A DNA stretch of 64,000 bases from Vreelandella neptunia (GCF_034479615.1 NZ_CP140255.1:682001-746000), one strand, 5' to 3'. Shown: positions 9,264 through 18,798, counted from the stretch's first letter. Made by a program: numbers and translations. Notes: generated by a model from the sequence alone, not told the origin.

Positions 9264-10523
9264 TTAAGCCGACCAGCGTTTTGTCATTTTTTGGCAGTTT
9301 TGTTTAATGCGCCGAGACAGGCGCTCTAACAATACATGCTCTGTACCTGGCGTTGCGACCTCCTGCAGGGCCTCTATCACAGCGGGTAAAACGCTGAGTA
9401 TCTCATCGGCGAGACGTGCGCCTAAACTCATGAAGTAAGCAGGTTTAAATCCCAACGCCTGGGCGAGAGAAGCAAGGTGTGAGCGTTCGATACTGCCGGG
9501 CTGATCAATGCCTGACACTCGAAATGCAAAGCGGTTCGAGAGACCGCTATAGAGCGTCGTGCACATGAGATCGTAAAACGGGGCTAGTTGAACGCCCTGC
9601 GGCGTTTGCAATATAGAGAGGTTTTTGGCGTGGCTGTCATTGTTACCAATAAACAGGTTGAAAAAAAACCACTGAGAAAAACGCAGCAGGTCTTTTGCGG
9701 GTACGCCCGCCGCCTGAAGTAACTGCCGACACTCAATGAGACCAGGCCCTCCGTCGCTTTCGTATTTGAGGGTGGAAGGTGTCCCTGCTAATTGGCAAAT
9801 ATCTAGCTGGTGATAACGCTGTAAGTTGCCGTGCTCATCGTAAAAACGGTCATAGCGCTTAACTAAACAGGCGCGTGTTTGAGGCTGGAAGGTCGTTTCA
9901 GCTACTCCTAGCGCTAATGCGGCGGCTAGTTGCATACAGAGCGTTTCATTTAGCGCAGAACACCAAACGCCTTTCAAACCCCGGATATCCGGTTTCAAAA
10001 TATGGCTTGAAGGCGCGGCCCCTTCAGGCAGCGCCGGGCTGCCATCATCGAGTACCATTAGTAGCAGTTTATTTTGAGCGCCCGCTAATGAAATTCGCGC
10101 TTGGGGAGCAAGCTGCCCGGTTAATTCACCCTGGGTTTCATTATGCAGAAAGTCGTTTATAGCTTCCCAGTTCGTCTTGCGATAGCTGGCTGGTCGAGGC
10201 GTTTCACCTTGCGGGAGTAGGGTGTAGCCACTCGCCGTATCACCGCCAATCGACTTTAAAAGACCAAAAACAGTGGTGGTGTGGTGGCGTAGCTCAATAT
10301 AGCGACGTAGTTCGCCCTCAGGCAGTAGGTTTTCGAAGTATGCCAGCACACTATCGCCGCTATGCCGTTGTTGAGTCAGCGGTAGCTGGGGCGAAAGGCT
10401 ATTCGCTTGATTATTGGCTAGCCACTCCTGGGTATAGTCAAATCGCAATGGCTGAGTGTTATACAAACGCCCGACATGCAGTTCCCCCCAGAACAGGTCA
10501 AGCGCTTCGCTATGGGCGGCCAT
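9264..10523 (-). CDS. hipA: HipA-type serine/threonine kinase toxin
   Basis: A 419-residue toxin of the type II HipA family. The HipA N-terminal lobe (LDLFWGELHVGRLYNTQPLRFDYTQEWL) is followed by the kinase body with ISLAGAQNKLLL and the catalytic segment FIGNNDSHAKNLSIL, where the ND..H.KN pattern of the active site is intact; the metal-binding ending APFYDLMCTT is also present. Known HipA kinases phosphorylate glutamyl-tRNA synthetase or other targets and cause growth arrest. The start overlaps the 3' end of hipB by 14 bases, so antitoxin and toxin are translationally linked. The catalytic residues look intact, so the toxin is probably active. Confidence 0.9.
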   Translation of the reverse strand: MAAHSEALDLFWGELHVGRLYNTQPLRFDYTQEWLANNQANSLSPQLPLTQQRHSGDSVLAYFENLLPEGELRRYIELRHHTTTVFGLLKSIGGDTASGYTLLPQGETPRPASYRKTNWEAINDFLHNETQGELTGQLAPQARISLAGAQNKLLLMVLDDGSPALPEGAAPSSHILKPDIRGLKGVWCSALNETLCMQLAAALALGVAETTFQPQTRACLVKRYDRFYDEHGNLQRYHQLDICQLAGTPSTLKYESDGGPGLIECRQLLQAAGVPAKDLLRFSQWFFFNLFIGNNDSHAKNLSILQTPQGVQLAPFYDLMCTTLYSGLSNRFAFRVSGIDQPGSIERSHLASLAQALGFKPAYFMSLGARLADEILSVLPAVIEALQEVATPGTEHVLLERLSRRIKQNCQKMTKRWSA

Positions 10524-10764
10524 GGTGATTCCCTTTGCGCTGTATAACCACTTCCAATCCCATTAGATCCAACACATCGAGTACTTTTTGTAGCTGCAGG
10601 GTTGGCTTGCCGCGCTCAAGATCGACGATAAAGCGGTTGCCTGTACCCGCAAGCCCGGCAATATCACTTTGCAGCAGTGATTGATCACGCCGGGTTTGTT
10701 GAACTAGCTTGCCCAGCTCTTCACTGCTGCGAATACGTTTTGCACTCTCTATTTGGGAGGTCAT
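10510..10764 (-). CDS. hipB: HipB-type XRE antitoxin and operon repressor
   Basis: An 84-residue DNA-binding antitoxin. A single XRE/Cro helix-turn-helix fills residues 15-70 (ELGKLVQQTRRDQSLLQSDIAGLAGTG, then FIVDLERGKPTLQLQKVLDVLDLMGLEV). HipB proteins bind palindromes upstream of their own operon as dimers and hold HipA inactive. Three well-spaced palindromes lie directly upstream (10782-10897), as expected for autoregulation. The C-terminal tail VIQRKGNHHGRP is short, and the stop lies inside the hipA start region. Confidence 0.92.
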   Translation of the reverse strand: MTSQIESAKRIRSSEELGKLVQQTRRDQSLLQSDIAGLAGTGNRFIVDLERGKPTLQLQKVLDVLDLMGLEVVIQRKGNHHGRP

Positions 10765-10781
10765 AGCGACTGTCCGATAAA

Positions 10782-10797
10782 ATTACCGTACGGTAAT
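10782..10797. promoter_or_regulatory. HipB operator candidate 1 (perfect 16-bp palindrome)
   Basis: ATTACCGTACGGTAAT is a perfect inverted repeat beginning 18 bases before the hipB start codon. Two similar sites follow at exact 50-base centre spacing. Its position just before the start suggests that a bound repressor would block transcription directly. Confidence 0.7.
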
Positions 10798-10831
10798 GAT
10801 AGACCAAATTAGTGATCAAAGCGCTATGATT

Positions 10832-10847
10832 ATTCCCGATCGGTAAT
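10832..10847. promoter_or_regulatory. HipB operator candidate 2
   Basis: ATTCCCGATCGGTAAT is a 16-base inverted repeat with one mismatch (C/T against A/G in the third pair from each inner end). It is centred exactly 50 bases upstream of site 1 and reads as a hybrid of sites 1 and 3. Confidence 0.65.
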
Positions 10848-10881
10848 TTTCAGTGATTGGAGAGGCTTTCTGGAAGGAAAT

Positions 10882-10897
10882 ATTCCCGAGCGGGAAT
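10882..10897. promoter_or_regulatory. HipB operator candidate 3
   Basis: ATTCCCGAGCGGGAAT, symmetric except for the central pair, and extended by further symmetric AT pairs to 10879-10900. It is centred 50 bases upstream of site 2. It is the longest of the three and may be the strongest or the nucleating site. Confidence 0.65.
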
Positions 10898-10940
10898 ATT
10901 GTAGTAGTGCAGTGCTTTTATGCACCGTGTTCTAACAAAA

Positions 10941-10959
10941 GGGTGGCTTAAAGCCACCC
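10941..10959 (-). terminator. Rho-independent terminator of the SDR gene
   Basis: GGGTGGC/GCCACCC stem with a five-base loop, 34 bases beyond the SDR stop. On the minus strand it is followed by TTTTG. It separates the dehydrogenase transcript from the hipBA control region. Confidence 0.7.
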
Positions 10960-10993
10960 TGGAAATGCGCGCTATATCTTATATAAGAAACGC

Positions 10994-11848
10994 TTAAGTA
11001 TTTAAGATAACGCCACCATTCAGGTGCATGGTCTGGCCACTCATGTAGGAGGACTCCTCGCTGGCCAAGTAAACATACGCAGGCCCCATTTCGCTAGGCT
11101 GCCCGGCGCGCTTCATGGGTACCTGGCCACCGAATGAAGCCACTTTCTCATCCTCAAAGCTTGCCGGAATCAGCGGCGTCCATACCGGCCCCGGCGCTAC
11201 GGCGTTCACGCGGATACCGCGATCCATCAGTGACATCGCCAGCGAGCGCACCAGCCCCTGAATGGCGCCCTTGGTGGCGGTGTAATCGATCAGCGTATCG
11301 TTGCCCTTAAAGGCATTGATTGATGAGGTGGCAATAATGGTGTCGCCTTCACTGAGATGCGGCAGGGCTGATTTGGTGAGATAGAAGTGGCTGAAGATAT
11401 TGGTCTGGAAGGTGCGCAGCAGCTGATCATCGGGGATCTCGGTAATGTCGTCCCAATCGTACTGCTCTGCGGCGTTATTGATGACGATATTGATCTTGCC
11501 GAAGTGGTCGAGGGTGCGCTTGACGATCTCACGGCAAAACGCTGGCGCTGCCACATCGCCTTTCAAAACCAAGCAGCGACGACCTTCGGCTTCCACCAGT
11601 CGCTTGGTCTCTTCCGCATCTTTGGTTTCTTTAAGGTGCACGATCACGCTATCGGCACCTTCGCGGGCATAGTGAACGGCGACTGAACGCCCTATGCCGC
11701 TGTCGCCACCGGTAATAATCGCGACTTTGTCCAGTAACTTATCGGCGCCCCGGTAGCTTTCACGGATGTATTCGGGCTCTGGGCGCATGGCGTATTCATC
11801 ACCCGGCTGTTTATCCTGATGCTGGGGAGGTTGGTGTTGATCACTCAT
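10994..11848 (-). CDS. Short-chain dehydrogenase/reductase (YghA/YhdF-like)
   Basis: A 284-residue NAD(P)-dependent oxidoreductase. It has the typical long hydrophilic head (DQHQPPQHQDKQPGDEYAMRPEPEY) of the YghA/YhxC group, then the cofactor loop AIITGGDSGIGRSVAV, the NNAAEQ motif, and the catalytic Ser and YxxxK (IATSSINAF, DYTATKGAI). All catalytic residues are present. Members are often stress-induced and reduce aldehydes or sugars; the substrate here is unknown. It stands alone, with its own terminator downstream and a 430-base non-coding region upstream, which fits independent stress control. Confidence 0.9.
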   Translation of the reverse strand: MSDQHQPPQHQDKQPGDEYAMRPEPEYIRESYRGADKLLDKVAIITGGDSGIGRSVAVHYAREGADSVIVHLKETKDAEETKRLVEAEGRRCLVLKGDVAAPAFCREIVKRTLDHFGKINIVINNAAEQYDWDDITEIPDDQLLRTFQTNIFSHFYLTKSALPHLSEGDTIIATSSINAFKGNDTLIDYTATKGAIQGLVRSLAMSLMDRGIRVNAVAPGPVWTPLIPASFEDEKVASFGGQVPMKRAGQPSEMGPAYVYLASEESSYMSGQTMHLNGGVILNT

Positions 11849-12281
11849 GTGCGGTCACTCCATTGTTGGCACAATTTGGTTTGCACATACGGTTAGTCAT
11901 CGTAAAACATCACGGATTAACCGCTGCTCTGGCCCTCGTATCCTCGAGTGCCTTCACGCTGTTAACGTAGACCAGGGTAGTAACATCGGCAAACCAGGAA
12001 GCGAATGCTGAGCAATAAAACGGTTGGTCATCCATAGGCCTGATAGCGACAGGTTATTAATGCTATCAAGTTTGCTCATATACTTGGTGTGACGTCTTTT
12101 TTAATTTTAAGTTTTTGTTTTAATTATTTTTTAATTGATGGTGGGGCTGGCAGTGTTGTCGGGTCAGCACGGAGGGGAATTGCAAGTTGAAGAGTAAACA
12201 CTACAGTTAAGTCAGCCAGGATAGGAGGCAGCACAAATGCCTCCCACCCTTTCGCTCACCCATAATGGTAAGGAAGAAGCG
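11849..12281. other. Intergenic region without recognisable gene
   Basis: About 430 bases between the divergent dehydrogenase and a small acidic protein gene. It contains a very AT-rich stretch around 12090-12140 (runs of T and A), suitable for promoters, but I see no conserved motif, RNA gene or repeat. The open frame extends into it from 12237, but without a ribosome site. Confidence 0.4.
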
Positions 12282-12425
12282 ATGACTCAAGTTCCCGAGA
12301 ACGATAAGAAGGCCCCTAAAGAGAAGGATGACCATCACGATGAGGCCAACCCGATGCCGGATACCCATCATGTAAACCCGGAGTCTGATGACGATAAAAA
12401 GTCAGGTAGGGATTCCAAGAAGTAA
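12282..12425 (+). CDS. Small, highly charged hypothetical protein
   Basis: A 47-residue hydrophilic protein beginning MTQVPENDKKAPKEKDD and made almost entirely of Asp, Glu, Lys, His, Asn and Pro. It has no hydrophobic core, so it is probably disordered. ATG at 12282 is preferred over the in-frame start at 12237 because GGAAGAAG lies just upstream. Similar short charged proteins in halophiles are linked to stress, but I do not recognise a family. A strong terminator follows after 35 bases, supporting a real transcript. Confidence 0.55.
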   Translation: MTQVPENDKKAPKEKDDHHDEANPMPDTHHVNPESDDDKKSGRDSKK

Positions 12426-12460
12426 GCTATACAACATTGTTTAGGCCAACGCTAAACAAC

Positions 12461-12487
12461 AAAGGCGCTACTTCCGGTAGCGCCTTT
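12461..12487. terminator. Bidirectional Rho-independent terminator
   Basis: Perfect 11-base stem AAAGGCGCTAC/GTAGCGCCTTT around a TTCCG loop. T-runs lie on both sides, depending on strand, so it can end both the small charged-protein gene on the plus strand and the 333-residue gene on the minus strand. Confidence 0.85.
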
Positions 12488-12497
12488 TCTATTAGCG

Positions 12498-13499
12498 CTA
12501 AACTTCTATGTTGATAGAGGTCGTTGATACGGAAACGTCATCTAGGGAGGTAGGCAGCAACTGCCCCAGTGAGGAGTAGAGGGCTTCAGAAGTGGATGCT
12601 GCAACCACCCGATCCGTCTTATCCATGGCTTCTTCAGCTTTCTTTAGCTCACGACGAGCTTCTTTATCTTCTTCATTCAGCCGAATCTTGAGTTCGTTAA
12701 CCGCTTCGCGCAACGCTTTCTGCGCGTCAGTCAGTACGCCGCGGAGTGCGTGTTCACTAGCGCTGGGGCCATTGGATTTTGAGCGGTTGTCTTCATTCTG
12801 AATGAGAGTGGGTAGGCTAGGTAATACGCTGAGTTCGGTGGATTCATCACCGTCAGACTCGCCCGCTGCTTTTTCGGCCTCTTGTTCAGCAGCCTTTTCA
12901 GCATCGTCTTCGGCTGTTTCCGCATTCGCTTCGGCTTGCTGCGCGTCACTGGAAACCGTTGCCTGGGTGCTTTCATTGCCACCCGTCTGAGCCCCGGCGG
13001 ATTCGGCTCCGCTGGTTTGAGTCACGGCCGGTTGAGCTGCTGTCGTTTGAACGGCTGTCGTGGGAACGGCTGTCGTGGGAACTGCTGGCGTTGCAACCAC
13101 GGACGGGATAGCGGTCATGCCTGCACCACCGCCACCTTGATTGTTCAACAGCTTAGCCGCACCGGCAAGCTCGCGGGCGATGCTCTTGAGCTCCTTGGCC
13201 ATGTTTTTAAGCTGTTCAGGAGAGGCGAAGGCCATCATGGCTTTCAGCATTTCAATCCGCTGGCGCAGGAAGCCCACTTTATTGGTGGCCTGCTGCTGGG
13301 CGGCTTCCTTTGGCGTGGGTAGTGAAGCTAATTTCTCCAGCGCTTCCTGCTGCTTTTTAAGACGCTTGGTGAACGGGTCTTCTTCCGCAGGCGCGGCGGC
13401 AGGCTCTCTCTTCTGCGGTTCAGCGCGGGTAGAGGCTAAAAACTGCGGCTTATCCTGGCGCTGATTAATCAGTGTAAAAGACGAAAATCCAATCTTCAT
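12498..13499 (-). CDS. Hypothetical coiled-coil, low-complexity protein
   Basis: A 333-residue protein that I do not recognise. The N-terminus MKIGFSSFTLINQ is short and mixed. Residues 40-120 form a helical, coiled-coil-like section (FTKRLKKQQEALEKLASL, FLRQRIEMLKAMMAFASPEQ). A Gly patch is followed by Val-Pro-Thr-Thr-Ala repeats near residues 135-165, then an Ala/Glu-rich stretch and a final charged helix (EAVNELKIRLNEEDKEARRE). There is no signal peptide or membrane span. Composition resembles flagellar hook-length or phage-tail-associated proteins, but no firm link exists and no flagellar gene is nearby. It ends at a shared terminator. Confidence 0.6.
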   Translation of the reverse strand: MKIGFSSFTLINQRQDKPQFLASTRAEPQKREPAAAPAEEDPFTKRLKKQQEALEKLASLPTPKEAAQQQATNKVGFLRQRIEMLKAMMAFASPEQLKNMAKELKSIARELAGAAKLLNNQGGGGAGMTAIPSVVATPAVPTTAVPTTAVQTTAAQPAVTQTSGAESAGAQTGGNESTQATVSSDAQQAEANAETAEDDAEKAAEQEAEKAAGESDGDESTELSVLPSLPTLIQNEDNRSKSNGPSASEHALRGVLTDAQKALREAVNELKIRLNEEDKEARRELKKAEEAMDKTDRVVAASTSEALYSSLGQLLPTSLDDVSVSTTSINIEV

Positions 13500-13543
13500 G
13501 GCGGTATCCTCTCCTCATTGTTAGAAGATATCGGCCATTTAAC

Positions 13544-14887
13544 TTAGGTCTTTAGACGCCGCTTAACTTCCACGCTTAGCCTGCCTTCACCAAGCTTCAA
13601 TTTCAGCTTCTGGCCGGGCTGGGTATCTTCCGCGCGGCGAATGACCTGGCCCTGTTCATCCTGGGCAATCGCATAGCCGCGCCCCAGCACCGCCAACGGG
13701 CTGACCGCGTTTAACTCCCGCGCGGCGGCTTTCAAACGTGCCTGTCGGCTCTCCAACTGGCGCTGCATCGCACTCCCCAATCGGCGCTGTAACTGGCTCA
13801 CCCGCTCGCTTTCCGCGCGATGCAACCGCGCCATATCCTGGCTGGCCAAGCGCCTGCTCAACTGCGCCACCTGGGCTTTTTGTTGGCTAAGCGTTAACTG
13901 CATGGCGCGATTCAAGCGCTGATTGAGGGCGGTTAAGTGCTGGCGCTGACGGTTGAGCTGTTCGCCGGGGTGGCGCAGCTTGGCGCGCAGGGTATCCAGC
14001 CGCTGGCTGTCGCGCTCCAGACGCGCCTGCATGGCCCGCTGCAAGCGGCTGTGTTGATGTTCAAGCTGGCGCTTTAGGGTGTGCTGGTCGGGAACTAAGC
14101 GCTCGGCGGCCGCCGAGGGGGTAGGCGCGCGCATATCGGCGGCAAAATCTGCCAGGGTAATATCCACCTCATGGCCCACCGCCGACATGACCGGCAGCCG
14201 GGAGTGAAAAATCGCCCGCGCCAAGTGTTCGTTATTAAACGCCCAGAGGTCTTCCAGGCTACCGCCGCCGCGGGTGATCAAAATCACATCCCGCTCTGGA
14301 TCTAGTCGTGCTTGGCGGTTGAGCAACGCCAGTGCCGAGATCATCGCCGGGGCCGCCTCGGCACCTTGAACGGGCACCGGAATCAGCGTCACGTCCGCCA
14401 GCGGCCAGCGCGCTTCCAGCACCGCCAGCACATCACGAATCGCCGCCCCGGTGGCGGAGCTCAAGATCAGCAGCTTGCGGGGCGGTAAGGGCAGCGGCCG
14501 GGCGTTGGCAAACACGCCTTCACCTTCCAACTGCGCTTTTAAACGCTCAAAGGCCGCCAGCAGCTCGCCCAGGCCCGCCGCCTGCACAGCATCGGCAATT
14601 AGTTGGTAGTCGCCGCGGGGCTCGAACAGCGACACCCGCCCGCGCAGCTTGACCTGATCACCGTCGCGCATAGGTGCGGAGACGAACCGCGCCCGTTGAC
14701 GAAACAGCGCACAGCGAATCTGCGCCCGGTCATCCTTCAGGGTGAAATAGACATGCCCTGACGCCGGGCGGGAAACGTTAGAGAGCTCGCCCTCCACCCA
14801 CACTTCGCCCACATCGCGCTCAAGGGTTTGCTTGGCGCGCTGGTTGAGTTGGCTGACGGAGAGTGCCTGGGGAGTAGGGGAGGCCAT
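13544..14887 (-). CDS. xseA: Exodeoxyribonuclease VII large subunit
   Basis: A 447-residue cytoplasmic nuclease subunit that, with several copies of XseB, degrades single-stranded DNA from both ends. An N-terminal OB-fold (VWVEGELSNVSRPASGHVYFTLKDDRAQIRCALF is its signature region) is followed by the catalytic domain with LITRGGGSLEDLWAFNNEHLARAI and PVMSAVGHEVDITLADFAADMRAPTPSAAAE. A long coiled coil then precedes the C-terminal VLGRGYAIAQ motif. The length is as expected. The xseB partner is not in this window. Its start is four bases from the stop of the DsbA-like gene, so the two are probably co-transcribed. Confidence 0.97.
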   Translation of the reverse strand: MASPTPQALSVSQLNQRAKQTLERDVGEVWVEGELSNVSRPASGHVYFTLKDDRAQIRCALFRQRARFVSAPMRDGDQVKLRGRVSLFEPRGDYQLIADAVQAAGLGELLAAFERLKAQLEGEGVFANARPLPLPPRKLLILSSATGAAIRDVLAVLEARWPLADVTLIPVPVQGAEAAPAMISALALLNRQARLDPERDVILITRGGGSLEDLWAFNNEHLARAIFHSRLPVMSAVGHEVDITLADFAADMRAPTPSAAAERLVPDQHTLKRQLEHQHSRLQRAMQARLERDSQRLDTLRAKLRHPGEQLNRQRQHLTALNQRLNRAMQLTLSQQKAQVAQLSRRLASQDMARLHRAESERVSQLQRRLGSAMQRQLESRQARLKAAARELNAVSPLAVLGRGYAIAQDEQGQVIRRAEDTQPGQKLKLKLGEGRLSVEVKRRLKT

Positions 14888-14891
14888 AGGG

Positions 14892-15482
14892 TTAAGCCCG
14901 CTCTAATAGAAAACGTTTGAGGGCGGCGGGATCAGGTACGCCCTGAATCACTTCGCCATCGATGACCAGGGTAGGCACCGACTGAATAAGCGCTTCTTCT
15001 ACGGCGTGGCGCTGGGCCGCCTGATGCTGCTCGCGGTAGCGGCCTTCGGCCAGCGCATCCAGCACCGCTTGGCGCTCCAGGCCTACCGACTCGCCAATAT
15101 CCGCCAGCACTTCCGGGTCGCCAATATCGCGCTCCTGCTGGAAGAACGCTTTTAAAGCCGCCATGGAGTAGGCGTGACCCAAGCCCTGCTCTTCGGCCAT
15201 GGCGAATACTTCAAAGGCTTTGTCGGTGCGTGGCTGGGGCGAGATATTGGGCAGCGTAATGGGCACACCGAGCTTTTTGGCCATGGGGTAAACCGAATCC
15301 TGCCATATTTTAGGCAAGTAAGGGTCTTCCACCTTCAGCGTGGGCACCGGGGCTGGGCGCAGCTCAAAGGGCCGCCAGCGGATTTCGACATCCATACCGT
15401 CGGTTGCCTGAACAATGGCCTCTTCGGCTAGCAGGCAGAAGGGGCAAACGTAATCGGTGTAGACAATAATCTGTTGAGACAA
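14892..15482 (-). CDS. DsbA/FrnE-family thiol oxidoreductase
   Basis: A 196-residue cytoplasmic thioredoxin-fold protein of the DsbA/FrnE type. The N-terminus IIVYTDYVCPFCLLAEEAI contains the active-site CPFC at residues 13-16, and the cis-proline loop appears late as SVPTLVIDGEVIQGVPDP. There is no signal peptide, so it acts in the cytoplasm, as FrnE does. FrnE-like proteins have been tied to oxidative stress resistance or disulfide isomerisation. It lies directly upstream of xseA on the same strand. Confidence 0.88.
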   Translation of the reverse strand: MSQQIIVYTDYVCPFCLLAEEAIVQATDGMDVEIRWRPFELRPAPVPTLKVEDPYLPKIWQDSVYPMAKKLGVPITLPNISPQPRTDKAFEVFAMAEEQGLGHAYSMAALKAFFQQERDIGDPEVLADIGESVGLERQAVLDALAEGRYREQHQAAQRHAVEEALIQSVPTLVIDGEVIQGVPDPAALKRFLLERA

Positions 15483-15653
15483 AAGGCCCCCTTTAAATAA
15501 AAAAAATAACCCACTAACAGCCTACCAGCATACGTCATTAGCATTTGGTATAAGCACAACAGCCTGACTGCATTGCTGGGATGGCCCTCAAAACGCTATA
15601 ATAGGCGATTAACCTTTCACGCCCCACTTCCTCTCAATCAGGGTGTTGCCGCT

Positions 15654-17123
15654 ATGCTACGTATGGCCCAAGAAGCACTAACGTTCGATGACGTTCTCCT
15701 CGTTCCCGGCTTCTCCGATGTCCTCCCCAAGGATGTCAGCCTCAAAACCCGCCTGACCCGCAATCTTTCGCTCAATATCCCGCTCCTCTCTGCCGCGATG
15801 GACACCGTTACCGAAGCGCGTCTAGCGATTGCGATGGCCCAGGAAGGCGGCATCGGCATCATCCATAAGAGCATGGCCATGACCCAGCAAGCCGCTGAGG
15901 TGCGCAAGGTCAAAAAGCACGAAAGCGTGATTGTAAAAGACCCGGTCACCGTTAGCCCGAAAGCCAAGCTCGAAGACCTGCTCGCCATGGCCCGTGAATA
16001 CGGCTTCTCCGGTTTCCCCGTTGTAGAAGGCGAAACCCTGGTGGGTATCGTGACCGAGCGTGACATGCGCTTCCAGCCTAACCACGGTGACAGCGTCGAA
16101 GCGATCATGACACCGCGCGACCGACTGGTTACCGTTAAAGAAGGTACCGACCTCGAAACCAGCAAAGCCAAAATGCGCGAACACCGCATCGAGAAAATGC
16201 TGATCGTTGATGACGAGTTCCACCTGCGTGGCCTGGTCACCTTCCAGGATATCGAAAAAGCCCGCACCTACCCGATGGCCGCTAAAGACAGCGACGGCCG
16301 TTTGTTAGTCGGCGCAGCGGTCGGCACCGGCCCGGAAACCCCGGATCGCGTCGCGGCGCTAGCTGAAGCAGGCGTGGACGTGATCATTGTCGATACCGCC
16401 CACGGCCACTCCCAAGGCGTTCTCGACCGCGTTCGCTGGATCAAAGAGCACTTCCCGCAGATTCAGGTGATTGGCGGCAACATCGCCACCGCCGGTGCTG
16501 CCCGGGCGCTGGCCGAAGCAGGCGCGGATGCCGTTAAAGTCGGTATCGGCCCTGGCTCAATCTGCACCACTCGCATTGTAGCCGGCGTTGGCGTACCGCA
16601 AATTACCGCGGTTTCCAACGTGGCCGAAGCGCTCAAAGAGTACGACATTCCGCTGATTGCCGATGGCGGCGTGCGTTACTCCGGTGATTTGGCCAAGGCG
16701 ATTGCCGCTGGCGCCAGCGCCGTGATGGTCGGCGGCCTGCTGGCTGGTACCGAAGAAGCCCCCGGCGAAGTCGAGCTTTACCAGGGCCGTACCTACAAAG
16801 CCTACCGTGGCATGGGTTCCATGGGTGCCATGTCGCAGAGCCAGGGCAGCGCCGACCGCTACTTCCAGGATAAGAGCGAAGGCGCCGAGAAGCTGGTGCC
16901 GGAAGGCATCGAAGGCCGTGTTCCCTATAAAGGCATGATGAGCGCCATCGTTCACCAGCTAATGGGCGGGCTGCGCGCCTCCATGGGCTACACCGGCTGC
17001 CGCGATATTCAGGAAATGCGCACCAAGCCGGAGTTTGTACAAATTACCGGCGCTGGCTTTAACGAATCCCACGTTCACAACGTGCAGATCACCAAGGAAG
17101 CTCCCAACTATCGGGTGAGCTAA
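15654..17123 (+). CDS. guaB: IMP dehydrogenase
   Basis: A 489-residue enzyme that oxidises IMP to XMP with NAD+, the committed step of GTP synthesis. The start [19 protein letters not shown] is the usual one; earlier in-frame codons are ignored. The barrel is interrupted by two CBS domains ([20 protein letters not shown], then [19 protein letters not shown]), which bind adenine or guanine nucleotides. The catalytic loop [11 protein letters not shown] with its cysteine and the flap region [10 protein letters not shown] are intact. It is followed by guaA, with a hairpin between them. Confidence 0.98.
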   Translation: MLRMAQEALTFDDVLLVPGFSDVLPKDVSLKTRLTRNLSLNIPLLSAAMDTVTEARLAIAMAQEGGIGIIHKSMAMTQQAAEVRKVKKHESVIVKDPVTVSPKAKLEDLLAMAREYGFSGFPVVEGETLVGIVTERDMRFQPNHGDSVEAIMTPRDRLVTVKEGTDLETSKAKMREHRIEKMLIVDDEFHLRGLVTFQDIEKARTYPMAAKDSDGRLLVGAAVGTGPETPDRVAALAEAGVDVIIVDTAHGHSQGVLDRVRWIKEHFPQIQVIGGNIATAGAARALAEAGADAVKVGIGPGSICTTRIVAGVGVPQITAVSNVAEALKEYDIPLIADGGVRYSGDLAKAIAAGASAVMVGGLLAGTEEAPGEVELYQGRTYKAYRGMGSMGAMSQSQGSADRYFQDKSEGAEKLVPEGIEGRVPYKGMMSAIVHQLMGGLRASMGYTGCRDIQEMRTKPEFVQITGAGFNESHVHNVQITKEAPNYRVS

Positions 17124-17144
17124 CCAGCGTATTTAGTTAAAACG

Positions 17145-17168
17145 GCGGCGGGCACAACAGCTCGCCGC
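17145..17168 (+). terminator. Hairpin between guaB and guaA
   Basis: GCGGCG...CGCCGC stem with a short loop, followed by TTGCTTTTT. It may partly end guaB transcription and so lower guaA expression, or simply mark the end of the guaB message. Confidence 0.6.
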
Positions 17169-17220
17169 TTGCTTTTTGGCCTTACCAGCGGCACCCACAC
17201 CGCTTAACCGAGACCCCGCC

Positions 17221-18798
17221 ATGAGTGACATTCACGCCCATAAGATTTTGATTCTCGACTTCGGCTCGCAGTACACCCAACTGATCGCCCGTCGCGTACG
17301 CGAGATTGGCGTCTATTCCGAAGTCCGCGCGTTTGATATCACCGAAGAGGAGATCCGCGAGTACAACCCCAACGGCATTATCATGGCCGGTGGCCCGGAA
17401 TCCGTGACGGAACTGGACTCCCCGCGTGCGCCGCAGTGCGTGTTCGAGATGGGCCTGCCGGTGTTTGGTATCTGCTACGGCATGCAGACCATGGCCGAGC
17501 AGCTGGGCGGTAAGGTAGAAGGCTCTAACCAGCGTGAATTCGGCTACGCGCAGATTCAGATCGACGAAGATAACGCGCTGTTCAAAGACATCAAAGACCA
17601 CGTAGACGCTAAAAGCGGCAAAGCCCTGCTGGACGTATGGATGAGCCACGGCGACAAGGTCGCCCAAGCGCCCGCAGAGTTCACCGTGACCGCCTCCACG
17701 CCGAGCTGCCCGATTGCCGCCATGGCCTGGGAAGAGAAGCAGTTTTACGGCGTACAGTTTCACCCGGAAGTGACCCACACCCTGCAGGGTCAGCGCATTC
17801 TTGAGCACTTCGTGCTGGATATCTGTAAAGCCGAAAAGCTATGGACGCCCGCGCAAATCATCGAAGACCAGGTTCAGCGCGTGCGCGAACAAGTGGGCGA
17901 TCGCCACGTACTGCTTGGCCTCTCCGGCGGTGTGGATTCTTCTGTGGTTGCCGCGCTGTTGCACAAGGCAATTGGCACCCAGCTGACCTGCGTATTCGTC
18001 GATAACGGCCTGCTGCGTAAAGCGGAAGGCGACCAGGTCATGGAAACCTTCGCCAAGCACATGGGCGTGAAGGTGATCCGCGTAGACGCCGAAGACCTGT
18101 TCCTCGGCAAGCTGAAAGGCGAAAAAGACCCGGAAGCCAAGCGCAAAATCATCGGCAATACCTTTATCGACGTATTCGATGAAGAGGCCAGCAAGATCGA
18201 CGGCGTCGAGTTCCTGGCCCAGGGCACCATCTACCCGGACGTGATCGAATCCGCCGCTTCTAAAACCGGCAAAGCGCACGTGATCAAATCCCACCACAAC
18301 GTAGGTGGCCTGCCGGAAACCATGAAGCTCAAGCTGGTCGAGCCGCTGCGCGAACTGTTCAAAGACGAAGTGCGCAAACTCGGCCTGGAACTCGGCTTGC
18401 CCTACGATATGGTCTACCGCCACCCGTTCCCCGGCCCCGGCCTGGGCGTGCGTATTCTGGGCGAAGTGAAGAAAGAGTATGCCGACATCCTCCGCGATGC
18501 CGACGCCATCTTCATCGAAGAGCTACGCGCCTCCGGCTGGTACGAAAAAACCAGCCAAGCCTTCGCCGTGTTCCTACCGGTGAAATCCGTAGGCGTAGTC
18601 GGCGACGGCCGCCGCTACGAATGGGTCATCGCGCTACGCGCGGTAGAAACCATCGACTTCATGACCGCCCGCTGGGCGCACCTGCCTTACGAGCTGCTGG
18701 AGAAGGTTTCCAATAGGATTATCAATGAGTTGGAAGGGGTTTCTCGGGTGACTTATGACGTGAGCAGCAAGCCGCCTGCTACTATTGAGTGGGAGTGA
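17221..18798 (+). CDS. guaA: GMP synthase (glutamine-hydrolysing)
   Basis: A 525-residue cytoplasmic enzyme converting XMP to GMP with ATP and glutamine. The N-terminal class I amidotransferase has the nucleophile in FGICYGMQ and the His-Glu pair in [11 protein letters not shown]. The ATP pyrophosphatase domain carries [17 protein letters not shown], and the C-terminal dimerisation domain ends in the strictly conserved [11 protein letters not shown] at 17221 matches the family start. The 3' end of guaA is a known insertion point for genomic islands, and here AT-rich accessory DNA begins immediately after the stop. Confidence 0.98.
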   Translation: MSDIHAHKILILDFGSQYTQLIARRVREIGVYSEVRAFDITEEEIREYNPNGIIMAGGPESVTELDSPRAPQCVFEMGLPVFGICYGMQTMAEQLGGKVEGSNQREFGYAQIQIDEDNALFKDIKDHVDAKSGKALLDVWMSHGDKVAQAPAEFTVTASTPSCPIAAMAWEEKQFYGVQFHPEVTHTLQGQRILEHFVLDICKAEKLWTPAQIIEDQVQRVREQVGDRHVLLGLSGGVDSSVVAALLHKAIGTQLTCVFVDNGLLRKAEGDQVMETFAKHMGVKVIRVDAEDLFLGKLKGEKDPEAKRKIIGNTFIDVFDEEASKIDGVEFLAQGTIYPDVIESAASKTGKAHVIKSHHNVGGLPETMKLKLVEPLRELFKDEVRKLGLELGLPYDMVYRHPFPGPGLGVRILGEVKKEYADILRDADAIFIEELRASGWYEKTSQAFAVFLPVKSVGVVGDGRRYEWVIALRAVETIDFMTARWAHLPYELLEKVSNRIINELEGVSRVTYDVSSKPPATIEWE

